Source of the DNA: Persicobacter diffluens
Lineage (GTDB): Bacteria; Bacteroidota; Bacteroidia; Cytophagales; Cyclobacteriaceae
DNA: 64,000 nucleotides
Direction of reading: 5' to 3'
NCBI RefSeq assembly: GCF_036244895.1
Contig: NZ_BQKE01000002.1
Span: 1,302,001 to 1,366,000, forward strand
Positions 44,101 through 54,500 of this stretch are shown piece after piece. How positions within the stretch are numbered: position 1 is the first letter of the stretch; the number at the start of each line of letters is the position of its first letter. The notes below the pieces were generated by a model that worked only from the letters and a program-made list of their open reading frames with translations, was not told where the DNA came from and searched no databases. Made by a program: the position numbers and the translations under genes.

Positions 44101-47100
44101 TTGATTTTTCGGAAATTGCTACAGATTATTTTGAGGGTACCACTACCAAATCCATTGAACTAAAATTGGAACTGCTGTATAATCAGGGCGGTTGCGACGA
44201 TATTGAGTTTACTAAAACCATTTATATTACACGTGGGGATCCTTCCCCAAGTATCATTTATAATGATCGGATTTATGCCTCTAATGGCGCCAGCCCGGTA
44301 AATCTGGTATACTGTAAGGGCGAGAGCAATTTGGAATTAGCCATATACGAGCCAGCGGTTCAGGAATATCTTTGGTCTTCGGATAATTGGGGGACCAATA
44401 GTGCAACGCTGAATGCTTCGGATCCTATAACCTACCAGCCGGGGACCAATAATCCGAACTTACTGGTGAAATATGCCAGTGGTTGTGATGCGCTCAATAA
44501 CCGGCCCCAATTGGAAATTAGCTTTCAGGAAAGTAATGACGCATCTCTGGATCCGCTGGAGACGGATTATCCTTTTGAAATCACCAGTGCACAGGACGGT
44601 TATGATTTAAACGAAATTATCAGTCCCCTATTACAGGCGGATACTAATTTGGATCCTGACCATGTGCATATTCGGATTCAAAATTCGGAGTACAATATGG
44701 ATACGGTGATTCGTTCTGATGAAGCTGAATTTTCTAATTTTGTGCCGGAAAAGCCCGGAAAGTATCAGTTTAGTATCATTCACGAAGTAGCGCAAACGGA
44801 TGAAGGGAGCTCAAAGGGAGGGGATTCCTCCTTCTTCTGTGAATTCGAAGGAGAAGAAGCCACCTTGTCTCTTGCCCTGAAACCGACGTTAACGCTTCCG
44901 GGGCATTTATTACTGTGTGAGGGCGACAATGAAATCAATCTTTCGAATTTAGTCGACAGAATCTATCCCACCACGGCTTATACGGGTTCTTCCGGAGCAT
45001 TCGAATACTTTTTCCGTAAAAAGGGGGAAACCAACTGGCAGAAGATGACTTCTGAGGTATTAAATCAAACCACTGCCGGCGTGCCGGGCATCGAATTTGG
45101 AATTTATGAAGTGCAGGTAAAATATGAGGAGGGGCAGGGACTAGACGCTTCGGTACTGTCGGAATCTAATATTTTAGAAATATCAAAGTCGGAAGTAGCC
45201 ATAGAGGTTACGGAAAATTTGGCAGAAAACTATTGTTATTTCACTGTGGCGGCCAACTTTAGGGCCAACTTATCCATCAACAATCAGGCGGTGGCATTTG
45301 AGGCCGATTATCTGTCTGTTGGTTTATTCAAAGATGGAGAGGCCTTTCCGGTTGGGCTGTTGCAGGGAGCGGCCGATAATGAATGGGCTTTGGCAGAGGA
45401 CCTACCGGCAGGGAATTATGAATTGAAATTTTCGCTTAAAGAAGAGTTCTTTAAAAGGAATGATTTACCGGATTGCAATTTATTGAAAACCTATTCCTTC
45501 TCTATTTTTGATAACCCCACCGCCCAATTGGTGGAGTTTGATAAAGAATTTTGTGAATATGACCAGCCTGTTGATTTGAATCCGCTGGGAATAGATACCA
45601 ATGGACTTGCGGCCAACTTAACATTGGATAATACTAATTATCAGATCTTCAGTGGATCCAATGAGGGAGGTCCGGAGGTTGTTTCTCAACGCATTTTTAC
45701 CCAAAGGACAGAGAAGGGCGCGACCCTTAATCTGGATTCCGCCGGTGTATTTCGGGTGGTCTTCCAATATACGGATGCCAATACTTGTACGGCCACCGCG
45801 GAGGCAACGGTGCAAGTCAACGGCAAACCCATTCCCTCCTTCACGGTAGACACCCTTGCCTGCCTGAATGACGGCGGTGCTTTTGAATTTGAAAGCAACA
45901 GCGCAATGGAAGCGGGACTTGATGCACAATTTGGGCAGATCAGCTCCTATTTGTGGTCCTTTGGAGATAATATCATCATTGCGGGTGCTCAGGGAGAGGC
46001 TTTAAGCGCTGAAGATCAACAAACCAATACCTCAGGATTTTATCATCAGCCCACGCATACCTATAGCAGGGCACGGCAGTATGAGGTGAACATGACCGCC
46101 ATCACGGATAAAGGTTGTTTGGCTGCTTTTAAAGATAATATTGAGTTGGGCGCGAATCCGGTAGTGAATTTTTCTACCCATCAATTTACCAGCGGCCAAC
46201 CCACCATTTTAAAAGAGGCGGTTGGCTTTGAGGTGGATCATGATCGGGAGGTTGATAGTCTCTATATTGTTTTTGATCAGGCTCAGGCGGGGCCTGCGCA
46301 GGAATTTTTATATGACGGCAGTGTGGAAGGAATGGCTTTTGAACATACCTATCCGCAAAGTGGCATTTATGAAGTATGCCTGCGAGCTAAAACGGATATC
46401 GGTTGTGATGCGACCACCTCTCAGAAAATTGCCATTTTCCCACTGGTTCAGGATACCCATTACCATACGGCATTCGATGATGCGGCAAAAGTGGAATGGT
46501 TCCATTCCGGGCAATGGGATAACGCCTCCGACTCGGTTTCCTGGGAGTGGAATCCTTCCCAAGGTTTGTGGACGACTACGGGCGGAAGCCATGGGGACAG
46601 TCTTGCCAATACCAACACCTATAATGCGGCGGAAAATTCATGGATTGAAGGCCCTACGGTTGACCTGTCATTAATTGAGTTGCCCATGCTGGAGCTGTAT
46701 ATCAAAATGAATACCGCCGAAGGCGTGGACGGGCTCAGCCTGCGTTACTCTGTGGATGAGGGAGACAGCTGGAATACCGTTGGTGAAGCGGGCTTTGGGA
46801 TTGATTGGTATACGAATGAAAGTGTTTTGTCCTTACCACAGGATAAACTGAATAAAAAGCAGGGCTGGTCGGGACAGGACTCGCTCTACCGTTATGCGCG
46901 TATTCCTTTGGATGAGGTGCAAATTCAAGCGGCGCCTTCGGGGCAGGTTCGTTTCCGCCTTTGGTTTGCCTCCAATAATGAGGTAAACGGAAGTATGAAT
47001 TACAGCGGGGTGGAGGTGAAGGAGTTTACCATTTCTTCCCGCAACCGCCTGGTAGTGGCGGAACACTTCACCCATGAAGATGCGGACCCAAAAGAGGCAG

Positions 47101-48050
47101 ATGCGCTTTTTGATGCGGTATCGGTTTCTCCAAATGAATTGGTGATCATGCAATATGGCTTCAATAGCTTTGCGATGCCGACGGCCTATTTGTATGAAAC
47201 CGGAGGCTGGAAGCCTTCCGGAGCACGTGCTTTGCATTATAGTATTCCGGAATTTGACCGGGTGATGGTGGACGGACACATCTATGAACGCAAAAAATGG
47301 ACGGAGAGTGCTTATTTGCAAAAATCTATCAGTCAGGAAAAATTACAGAAAGCCCGGGCTTTTATTGATGATATTTCCGAAAGCGATTTCCTGGATAATC
47401 TGGATCCGAAGACCGGAACGACGATCATCAATGTGGGCTTTGAAACGGTGAAAAACCTGCCGATAGAGGAGGAAGATCGCCGATTGATATTACATACCCA
47501 TATGGTGGCCGGGAAATTTGAGCTTCCGGAAACCGGACAGGTGTTCCGGAATATCGTAAGAGAAATGCTGCCGGATGCAACCGGACTCAATGTGAAGAAA
47601 GAAGAATTTGATGAAAATGGATATGTTCATTTTCAGGGGCAGGTGCCCTGGCAACCGGATGCGATCTGGGCTTATGCCGATGAGGTGAAGATGATCCAAA
47701 CCGTTCAGGGTTGGGATACGGACATCATCTATCAGGCAAGGGTATTTGATATCCCTCAGGAATTGATCCCTCAACGTCCGCTGGATGCGGAGGCACTGGC
47801 GCAAAAGCTGCAGCTTTACCCGAATCCGAACAGTGGAAAATTCACTTTGGATTGGCAGGGAGAGGGCAAGGCTGACCATTGGGCACTCTACAAAGCGGAT
47901 GGTGTTCGGGTGGCTTCCGGAGATTTTCAGTTCCCGGCACGATCCACCCAAAGCATTGAAGTAGAAGATTTAGCCGATGGGATTTACGTGTTGATGCTGA
48001 TGAAAGAAGGTGCCTTATTAACGCATAAGCGATTGGTAATTGCGCATTAG
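41136..48050 (+). CDS. Large secreted multidomain adhesin-like protein with type IX sorting tail
   Basis: 2304 aa from the TTG at 41136, chosen because the signal peptide (KKLVFLLVCLGLCWETYSQ) follows and the truncated copy 1 starts the same way; the frame is open upstream inside the lipoprotein gene. Seen: a CSPG/cadherin-like repeat (about 60-170), a putative Ig/He_PIG-like domain (about 310-440, PEWLHFDANTGTLKGFAGTG), a long unassigned beta-rich middle, PKD-like domains (about 1560-1770, SYLWSFGDN and FEHTYPQSGIYEVCLRAKTD), a jelly-roll-like region, an Omp28-like stretch (about 1970-2200, VVAEHFTHEDAD) and a C-terminal Por/T9SS type A sorting domain from about 2225 (LQLYPNPNSGKFTL, GIYVLMLMKEG). 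No enzyme motif is seen. A surface adhesin or recognition protein is inferred. A terminator follows. Confidence 0.8.
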   Translation: MKKLVFLLVCLGLCWETYSQDLSGSKSSTISLYSSREFLEDHLKIGQGGTFNPPVTNPEDYTYTLTSVPGVWVGEGEDATYVPKGALYLLHNGSWGTALAKDATWTQEDINQGRLRYDAIGTGLADEDVLTFKFSCNRPAKTNGEDDAGWDSGEQTFTITIGAEPAFVAQWDGAAWPASKPSVDYVYNDNTAQKIVSKVSLTEADLMVAGMSITLNNASSGDRLIDNLSGNAMVTKYGITNGSSVANIIELSGVAPISVYNTILGNIEYIKNSCDGHFNTGRNIDIKALRFASETPDRLARVGLRNYAKPTFSSAALTFSVSQGGDLLSEVISAVDHCGGATTYLSVDGTLPEWLHFDANTGTLKGFAGTGVSSTAFDIRCSYLSDDNFNNSKTYSVVTVNVNVASGASGYELTVSNGQPVEVVHFEPTTVGTLSMTTNTAFAANTTYTLTLPQHYYFVSAPTIDVEKITSNISTGSSNVLEIKAASDFSATGITTIQLSNMRVAYSKNGPNLDQPIAPMFTLKDASTNVLPLDQNVSIFRKTANAYLSVSKSPICTQEIPQIKVDMIGRGDAYSVDLIPLTEGSTEVVEMKDFSATGLLSFDKKTAGSYRFDVFYGNGEYRTKINTTVNYPLEVNAGPPIDLLGSNFNVNFSENNKVEIFAAPFFSIPAGTDLDQYIFFAENEGDNKVIFENGKYYLEVDPNEVSNGQKFKINYYIGDKDPDNSCDVNNSFEIEAQKFLVANNYICLVGTGGSGLVKRGVTEAEKEAISIVSFNTDIVEGWVRTWFSHYGPSYRLTTADRDYLLGRLISYVNYSYTWGRMRESLKKGFYISNGDLYYDYNLASTTFNNTLLYWFWGYLKVNTTSEYRYYYNYYSSTTPPSTPSYTDPYYHASVRMYSAYTSPFNTEKGMDFSYRLDGQTLNLTIGEDIEGATDFSSIQNSYCSSTTGAKWNFHPFMDDIRITTKVGNKPYTIASPATSAPNGLQSYDLDFSEIATDYFEGTTTKSIELKLELLYNQGGCDDIEFTKTIYITRGDPSPSIIYNDRIYASNGASPVNLVYCKGESNLELAIYEPAVQEYLWSSDNWGTNSATLNASDPITYQPGTNNPNLLVKYASGCDALNNRPQLEISFQESNDASLDPLETDYPFEITSAQDGYDLNEIISPLLQADTNLDPDHVHIRIQNSEYNMDTVIRSDEAEFSNFVPEKPGKYQFSIIHEVAQTDEGSSKGGDSSFFCEFEGEEATLSLALKPTLTLPGHLLLCEGDNEINLSNLVDRIYPTTAYTGSSGAFEYFFRKKGETNWQKMTSEVLNQTTAGVPGIEFGIYEVQVKYEEGQGLDASVLSESNILEISKSEVAIEVTENLAENYCYFTVAANFRANLSINNQAVAFEADYLSVGLFKDGEAFPVGLLQGAADNEWALAEDLPAGNYELKFSLKEEFFKRNDLPDCNLLKTYSFSIFDNPTAQLVEFDKEFCEYDQPVDLNPLGIDTNGLAANLTLDNTNYQIFSGSNEGGPEVVSQRIFTQRTEKGATLNLDSAGVFRVVFQYTDANTCTATAEATVQVNGKPIPSFTVDTLACLNDGGAFEFESNSAMEAGLDAQFGQISSYLWSFGDNIIIAGAQGEALSAEDQQTNTSGFYHQPTHTYSRARQYEVNMTAITDKGCLAAFKDNIELGANPVVNFSTHQFTSGQPTILKEAVGFEVDHDREVDSLYIVFDQAQAGPAQEFLYDGSVEGMAFEHTYPQSGIYEVCLRAKTDIGCDATTSQKIAIFPLVQDTHYHTAFDDAAKVEWFHSGQWDNASDSVSWEWNPSQGLWTTTGGSHGDSLANTNTYNAAENSWIEGPTVDLSLIELPMLELYIKMNTAEGVDGLSLRYSVDEGDSWNTVGEAGFGIDWYTNESVLSLPQDKLNKKQGWSGQDSLYRYARIPLDEVQIQAAPSGQVRFRLWFASNNEVNGSMNYSGVEVKEFTISSRNRLVVAEHFTHEDADPKEADALFDAVSVSPNELVIMQYGFNSFAMPTAYLYETGGWKPSGARALHYSIPEFDRVMVDGHIYERKKWTESAYLQKSISQEKLQKARAFIDDISESDFLDNLDPKTGTTIINVGFETVKNLPIEEEDRRLILHTHMVAGKFELPETGQVFRNIVREMLPDATGLNVKKEEFDENGYVHFQGQVPWQPDAIWAYADEVKMIQTVQGWDTDIIYQARVFDIPQELIPQRPLDAEALAQKLQLYPNPNSGKFTLDWQGEGKADHWALYKADGVRVASGDFQFPARSTQSIEVEDLADGIYVLMLMKEGALLTHKRLVIAH

Positions 48051-48097
48051 AGCGTGCTTTAAAACACAGACTGAAGAATAATTGTAAAATGGATTTC

Positions 48098-48147
48098 GAG
48101 GGCCGGTGCTTAAAAGGTCGGCCCCTTATTTTCCTTTTTATTTTTCC
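48098..48147 (+). terminator. Terminator of the large adhesin-like gene
   Basis: Stem GGGCCG/CGGCCC (48100-48105 with 48119-48124) followed by a T-rich tract, 50 bp past the stop codon. Confidence 0.65.
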
Positions 48148-48173
48148 CTGCTTTGATCGACGATAGGAGGGGG

Positions 48174-48259
48174 TGAAGATGGTCCGCCTGCGAACAATGC
48201 GCTCGCTTGCAGGCAAGCGGGCGGAATGTTCAATGAGCGATTGAATATTTCCATCTTCA
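48174..48259. repeat. Nested inverted repeat, possible structured RNA
   Basis: Three concentric stems: TGAAGATGG with CCATCTTCA (48174-48182/48251-48259), TCCGCC with GGCGGA (48183-48188/48220-48225) and CGCTTGC with GCAAGCG (48204-48210/48213-48219). It lies between two terminators, with no gene over it. Confidence 0.5.
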
Positions 48260-48278
48260 ATTTTAGTAAAATTTTGAG

Positions 48279-48306
48279 AGCCCGGTCTGAATAGCCGGGC
48301 TTTTTG
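48279..48306 (+). terminator. Second rightward terminator
   Basis: AGCCCGG/CCGGGCT stem (48279-48285 with 48295-48301) followed by a T-run. It follows the nested inverted repeat and would end any small RNA transcribed there. Confidence 0.7.
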
Positions 48307-48365
48307 CTGTTAGACCCATTGGAGTGGAGGTTTGGGGGTTTTTGTAGTGTTCCAGCCGTTTTCAA

Positions 48366-48575
48366 GCTGGATTTTCATGCTTAAATCCTCGTTTAGTTGT
48401 TTGGCGGGATAATGATAGATTAGTTTCCTGTTTTTTCCAAGAAAGCAGAGGCATGAGGAGAAAGCAAGTTTGCTTAAATTTTGGGTATTATAAACCAAAG
48501 AAATAATTCATAGTGAGCTAAAAACAAATCACTTATATCGAGGGGATAAATTTAGCAGGGAATAATTCGGGTTAA
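48366..48575 (-). repeat. R2 element, inverse, near full length
   Basis: TTCATGCTTAAATCCTCGTT, GAGGAGAAAGCAAGTTTGC, TATTATAAACCAAAGAAATA and the terminus GGGAATAATTCGGGTTAA are all in the expected inverse order. Confidence 0.7.
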
Positions 48576-48653
48576 TTATTCAAAGAGGGGGAGGTAGTAA
48601 GGCCAAGCCCCCCTTCATGAGTTTCTAAAGTGCAAAAGTTTATACTTCAAAAA

Positions 48654-51176
48654 CTACTTTACCACCTCTTTAAAGCTCTTATTATAAGACTCCCCAAATA
48701 GTTTTAAATATTGATTATTGAACTTTTCATACTCATGGTGTGCCTGAACCGTTTTATCCATGAATAAAAGAGCTTTGATTTTCAGGGTTAATGCTTGCTC
48801 TTCCAGATCATCAAATTTGAAAATGCAATCCGTAATTTTTTCCACCCACAGCGGGTTTTCACAATTTTCAGCGTAGCGTACCAGGAAATCTATGGTCTCG
48901 GATTTAAGCTGACCGATGGAGTCTTCCAGCCATTCAATTCTTAGCCCCTGCACTAATTTTCCACTGGCCACTATGGCAAAAAATGCTTTGAATTCCGCCT
49001 CTCCAATGCCATCCTGAAATTTTAGCTGATCCTGATAGTTGAGAAATTCCTGATAATCACAATAAAAATCCTTCTCCATTTTCACTCGCCAATCTCCATT
49101 ATCATGCTCAATAGAAATACCCTCGCATTTTTCTAAAATCAGGCGAAGCCTACGCACACTAATGGAGCGGTTGTTCTTCGTTTTTTCCCTGGCAGTGCCC
49201 GGCCATAGTAATTCGGCTAATTCGTTACTATGTACGGCGCGCCCCTGCAAGTGCGGATAAAATAATATGATGCAAAAGAGCTGTCGCAGTTTCTCCGTAA
49301 TCAAATTACTGATCTCATTTCCTTCACGATCATATAGTTGAAACTCATTGAAAAGATAGAGCGAATTGGCCTGGGGTTCAAGTGGTTTTGTAATTAGGCT
49401 TTCATAATGCTTGATTTTTTGAGCATTAAAGGGCTTTGCTTTTGGCAAGTCTTTTTTCTTATTTCGATAGATTAAAAACCCACCCATACTGAGTAAAAGA
49501 AAGAGCAGGCCGCCGGCTACAAAATAACCTACTTTGGGCAAAGTATTTAGGATAAGGTGGCGTTGATTCATATCCTGGAGTTTTGCCAAAGAAATGGGAG
49601 GGCCCTTTAATTCATAAATGCTCAGCAATGATTGGTTTTGCTCATAATCCCCATGGGAGACGCAAGCATAGAAGTTTTTAGTGCTTTTTTGTTGAAACAG
49701 ATGAATTTGGGTGTTAACATCCCGATATGGAGTGGGAATGGTATCACTTACCCATTTGACACTGCCGGTCTTGATAGAGATTTCGGCCAGCACCACTCCG
49801 GTATTGAATTGATGCGCCGGATGCAGCAAGGTATAAAATGAATCCCCTCCCTCTTCCACAATTAATTCTCTGGAGGGCAAGTATTCTGTTTTATGGAGAT
49901 CAATATTCCATAATCGCTCTAAGCTGCGCTCTTTAAGATTAAGCTTCCAGAGGTCATGATAAGTTTTAGATCCCATGGATTGCGCTCCGGAGCTATTGCC
50001 CATTCCTCCAAAAAGGAGGGCTTCGTTTTCATTCGACATACCCATGGCCATTAAATAGCGTGGGGTCATGGTATCTCCCTGAAGGTTGATGTCATGCCAT
50101 TGTCCCTCATCAAATACCTGCGGAAAATGGCGGAATTTGTAAACTCCGTAGCCATTCAGGGCAAGGATTTGATCTGTAGGTTCATGATAAAGATAATTCC
50201 TGTGCCAAAAATCCATGGGCCCGTCATTTTGGAGCTGAAAATCAGACTTCAGACTGTCAAATACCTGAGGTATGGCACCCCTCGCATCCCAAAAGAGCAT
50301 TTCATTTTCTTTTTGGAAGGCATGGAGAATGGGAGTGTTTGGACTGTATAGGTGAAGTGGCTTTTCTTCTAATTTTTCGGTTTTTAGGGGGATTTTTTTG
50401 CTGCTGAACTGGTCCAGGATCTGAATGTATTCTCCCTTTTGGTTAAAAATAATGGCCGGATGAAAAGAAGTGCTTAATTCCCACTTTTTTTCCCAATAGT
50501 GATGCTCTTGAGCTTGCCAATGTGGATGTTCGATATATCCTTCCAAGCGGCCATGAGCCTCCATTATGACACTGCCTTTGGACTGATTAAGTGGCCAGGA
50601 ATAATGATGCTTTCCATTCCAAAGTGCAATATTTCTAAGGGCAAAGGAGGGGATGTCCCTAAGCCCAAAGCCTTCTTTTTTGCAAGCCCCAAAATTGAGG
50701 GATATGGCGCTTCCTTTTGGGAGAGACAGTGCTTTGGTCCACTTTTGTTCTCCCATCTCAAAAGAGATTTTATCTTCCTGATATTGGATCGAGACAGATT
50801 GCCATCCTAATTGTTTTTGGTGGTTAAAAGCAATCGGCACTTTAGATAATACGATTTCTCCATCCCATATTAGTAATAGTTGAGCATCACACTCCTGATC
50901 CATGGGGTCGTAAATGAGGTCAAGGGTATGAGCATCGTTTACAATGGTCCGCATGATATGGCCCATGAGCTCCGTGGCATAGGGATCAAGATCAAAAGAA
51001 AGCTTAAAATCCCCTTCCAGCCTAATGTTTCCATTCGAAGGAATGCCTAAGCGGGAGGAATTTTGGCGAGCTAAAGCGGAATTTTCAAAAAAAATTCCCG
51101 TGGAGGTGCTAGCTCCATTCGCAAAAATGTCAAGATTGATAAAGGTGAGAAATAGAAGTATTAAAACTCTGGGCAT
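48654..51176 (-). CDS. Membrane-tethered SARP-like transcriptional regulator
   Basis: An 840-aa protein. Seen: signal peptide (residues 1-19), a periplasmic beta-rich sensor of ~520 residues that may combine a LamG-like domain with Kelch-like repeats (YLMAMGMSNENEALLFGGMG), a transmembrane helix at about 551-571 (YFVAGGLLFLLLSMGGFLIY), and a cytoplasmic OmpR/SARP-type winged helix at about 606-702 (LRQLFCIILFYPHLQGRAVH, NELAELLWPG, SISVRRLRLILEKCEG). A BTAD-like helical region (about 705-835) follows. The layout suggests that periplasmic glycan sensing directly controls a DNA-binding domain without phosphotransfer. It is divergent from the susC gene at 51582 across 405 bp, so it probably regulates the mannosidase locus. 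A Kelch-only or other propeller reading of the sensor is possible. Confidence 0.8.
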   Translation of the reverse strand: MPRVLILLFLTFINLDIFANGASTSTGIFFENSALARQNSSRLGIPSNGNIRLEGDFKLSFDLDPYATELMGHIMRTIVNDAHTLDLIYDPMDQECDAQLLLIWDGEIVLSKVPIAFNHQKQLGWQSVSIQYQEDKISFEMGEQKWTKALSLPKGSAISLNFGACKKEGFGLRDIPSFALRNIALWNGKHHYSWPLNQSKGSVIMEAHGRLEGYIEHPHWQAQEHHYWEKKWELSTSFHPAIIFNQKGEYIQILDQFSSKKIPLKTEKLEEKPLHLYSPNTPILHAFQKENEMLFWDARGAIPQVFDSLKSDFQLQNDGPMDFWHRNYLYHEPTDQILALNGYGVYKFRHFPQVFDEGQWHDINLQGDTMTPRYLMAMGMSNENEALLFGGMGNSSGAQSMGSKTYHDLWKLNLKERSLERLWNIDLHKTEYLPSRELIVEEGGDSFYTLLHPAHQFNTGVVLAEISIKTGSVKWVSDTIPTPYRDVNTQIHLFQQKSTKNFYACVSHGDYEQNQSLLSIYELKGPPISLAKLQDMNQRHLILNTLPKVGYFVAGGLLFLLLSMGGFLIYRNKKKDLPKAKPFNAQKIKHYESLITKPLEPQANSLYLFNEFQLYDREGNEISNLITEKLRQLFCIILFYPHLQGRAVHSNELAELLWPGTAREKTKNNRSISVRRLRLILEKCEGISIEHDNGDWRVKMEKDFYCDYQEFLNYQDQLKFQDGIGEAEFKAFFAIVASGKLVQGLRIEWLEDSIGQLKSETIDFLVRYAENCENPLWVEKITDCIFKFDDLEEQALTLKIKALLFMDKTVQAHHEYEKFNNQYLKLFGESYNKSFKEVVK

Positions 51177-51581
51177 TTACTCAAAAAAGATAAATAAAAA
51201 ATAGTTGGGGCTGACAGAAAATAAGGGCAGCGCTTAATGCTTGCAATTTTAACTATTTTACCTAAAAGCGGAAAAATATTTTCGGATAATTCGGGTCCTT
51301 GACAAGGAGATTTTGGATTTTTTTCCTCCTAAGAAAAGCAGGTGCGTTCCTATTCCTAAATGAAATACCAAAGCAAGCTGTATTGATAAATTTTAAATAT
51401 TACGACCTAAAAATGTAGGCAGATGGTGTTTTTTTTAAAAATTAACCCAAAAATCATTAGTGTAACCCATCGTGTATGTCAGATTGTTGCGGATTTGTTA
51501 GGCGGCACCCCTAGCATTGTGTCAAAGATATAGCGATCGGCTATATGCAGAGTCTATTTTTTTGTACACATTTTTCTGATT
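51177..51581. promoter_or_regulatory. Divergent promoter region of the mannosidase locus
   Basis: 405 bp between the divergent regulator and susC. It should contain both promoters and any operator for the SARP-like protein. A TATTTTTTTG tract near 51555 lies close to susC, but the spacing departs from the Bacteroidota consensus, so I do not assign it. Confidence 0.45.
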
Positions 51582-54500
51582 ATGCTTAAACATTTATCAT
51601 TTTTTGTGGGGATGGTACTCCTCACAGCAGCCCAATCTTTTGGGCAGACTATTGATGGAAAGGTGATTGATGCAGGTGATCAATCCCCTATTCCGGGAGT
51701 AAATATTGCGATTAAAGGAACCACGCGAGGAACTATTTCTGATTTTTCAGGAGCCTTTAATCTCTCCGCAGAGCCGGGCGATACCCTGCAGTTTTCTTTT
51801 ATTGGTTATAAAGACGGCATGCTCGTAGTGGATGGGCAGTCTCATTATGAGATGGCACTGCAGCAGGATGTGGAAGAGCTGGAAGAAGTAGTGGTCACCG
51901 CTTTTGGTATTGAAAAAGAAAAAAAGGCGATTGGTTATTCGGTGCAGGAAGTGAAGTCGAGTGAACTGACTGATACCCGAACCACCAACGTTGGGGCCAA
52001 TCTGGCCGGTAAGGTTGCCGGGGTACAGGTGAGTCCTTCCGGAGGGATGGGTGGCTCGATATCAGTGCGGGTTCGTGGATCCAGTTCTATTTCTGGTAAT
52101 AACGAACCGCTGTGGGTAGTGGATGGTGTACCGATTAATAGTCAGTCCATGGGGCAGTTGTCCAATCCGGATGATGGCCCGGAGTGGGGTGGATCTATTG
52201 CTGATGGAGGTGTTTCGGATATTAACCCCGAGGACATTGAGAGCATTTCTATTTTGAAAGGGCCCAATGCGGCGGCACTGTATGGTTCACGTGCGCAAAA
52301 TGGCGCGGTGATTATTACTACCAAAAAGGGGAAATCACAGCAAGGCGTTCGAGTGGAGTACAATGCCAATGTGATGTTTGAGCAGGCGCACTCTTTTTAT
52401 AATTTGCAGAATGAATTTGGTCAGGGAACCAATGGGGTAGCGGACATCAATGCCATGGGAAGCTGGGGTGCCAAGATGGATGGTCATCAGATCCAGAGCT
52501 GGGTAGATCCGAATTTGACCTCTCCTTATTCGGCCAATGAACAATGGAAAGATTATTTTAAAACAGGATCTACTATTTCCAACAATATTGCGGTTTCCGG
52601 AGGGAATGATTTAGCCACTTTCCGTGTTTCTTTTATGGACCAACGCTCTAATGGAATCTTCCCCGGACAGGAGTTGGATAAAAATTCCCTGGACTTTCAG
52701 GGAGGATTGAAAACGGAGAAATTCACCTTAAATGGTAAGTTTACCTATATTAATCACAGAGAGGAAGGCGTACCTGCACAGGGGTATAACGGCACTGTCA
52801 ATCAGTTTGTCCAAATGCCACGAAGCATTCAGACCAAGGATATTGAAAACAATTATATTCACCCGATTTATGGGCACCAGCTGAATTGGTCCGGGCTTTC
52901 TTCTCAGTACATTAATCCTTATTGGCAAGAGTACAATGCGACCTTGAATAATACTTCCAGAGATCGTTTTCTGAGCATGGTCTCGGCGGGTTACAAGTTC
53001 AATGATTGGTTAAGTCTTTCTGCTAAATCCGGTTTGGATAGTTATTCCGAAATCCGGGAGACCCGTGATTTGCCTTCCAATGAAACCATGACGGATAAGA
53101 AGTTCTTATTGGATACCTATAATGTAATGGAGATGAATTCCGACATTATGCTGAACGCCAATAAGCAATGGGGGGACTGGGGTGTAAGCGCCAGTGTCGG
53201 GGCTAATAATATGTACCAGCGTCGCCAGGGTATGGGGAATGAAGGTATTGGCCAGATTGTTCCGGGACTTTGGTCTATTCAAAATGCGGTTTCTGTGGTG
53301 AATCGCCAGAATTATTATGAAAAGCAAATTCAGTCGGTATTTGCCTTCGGTCAGTTCAGCTTCCGTAACTATGCTTTTATCGACTGGACCAGCCGAAATG
53401 ACTGGTCATCCACGCTGCCGGCTGAAAACCGATCCTATTTTTATCCTTCTGTATCGGCATCTTTGGTGGTGAGTGATATGCTGGAAGATTTCAATACAAC
53501 CTTGCCTTCCTGGATTACTTATATGAAGGTGCGCGGTGCCTGGGCAAAGGTGGGTAATGATACGGATCCCTATATGACAGCGGCCACTTACCGCGTGCAG
53601 CAGGGGGCAGGCGGCCCTATTGTGGAAGCACCTTTACAAATGCCTTTGGAAGGTTTAATGCCGGAAGAAACGATATCCAATGAGTTGGGGGCTGAAATGC
53701 GATTTTTGAATAATAAGTTATACCTGGATTTTACGGTCTATAAATCCAATACCTATAACCAAATTCTGACGGTCCCGATGACTTCCTCTTCCGGTTATTC
53801 TCATAAAATTATTAATGCCGGAGATGTGGAAAACAGAGGCTTTGAATTAATGCTGAATGCTAATTTACTGAAGAAGGGAGACTTTAGCTGGGATATGGGA
53901 GTGAACTTCTCTAAAAACCGAACCTATGTGAACGAGCTTGCCGAAGGGGTAGATATTTTCGAAATGGCTTCGGTAAACGGGGTAACCATAGTGGCGCAAC
54001 AAGGCGAAGATTATGGAAATATTCGTTCTACACGTTCCTTCGTTCGTGATGAAAGTGGCAATATGATGATCGGCAATGACGGACTGCCTTTAACTTCAAA
54101 TACGCCGGAGGTAATCGGGAATATCCAACCTGATTTTATGGGATCCGTGAATACCTCACTGGCTTATAAAAATATTTCTTTTCGAGCGCAGATTGATTAC
54201 CGCGTGGGTGGGGAGATTTATTCCTATACCGATGCCATCGGAACCTTGCAGGGTAATGGAGAACGTACCCTTGCCGGTCGTGACGGGACGATGGTCGTGA
54301 GTGGTGTAAATGCGGAATCAGGTCTGCCTAATACGGTTGAAATCTCTTCCGAACAGTATTGGAACCATGTTGGCGGTGCCAATGCGGTGGGTTCGGAGTT
54401 TGTTTATGATGCCAGTTATGTGGCTTTGAGAGAGTTGTCCATTGGTTATGCTTTGCCAAAAACCTGGTTTGAAAGCCTGGGCGTTCAATCCGTACGAGTA

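Larger units (their letters stand above)
48051..48653. other. Intergenic region with two terminators, a structured repeat and R2
   Basis: Terminator (48098-48147), a nested inverted repeat (48174-48259), a second terminator (48279-48306) and an inverse R2 (48366-48575). The last ~75 bp separate R2 from the stop codon of the SARP-like regulator. No gene. Confidence 0.6.

Noticed and set aside
45618..45929. Minus-strand frames within the large adhesin-like gene
   Set aside because: They are complements of a continuous 2304-codon frame with recognisable PKD and sorting domains.
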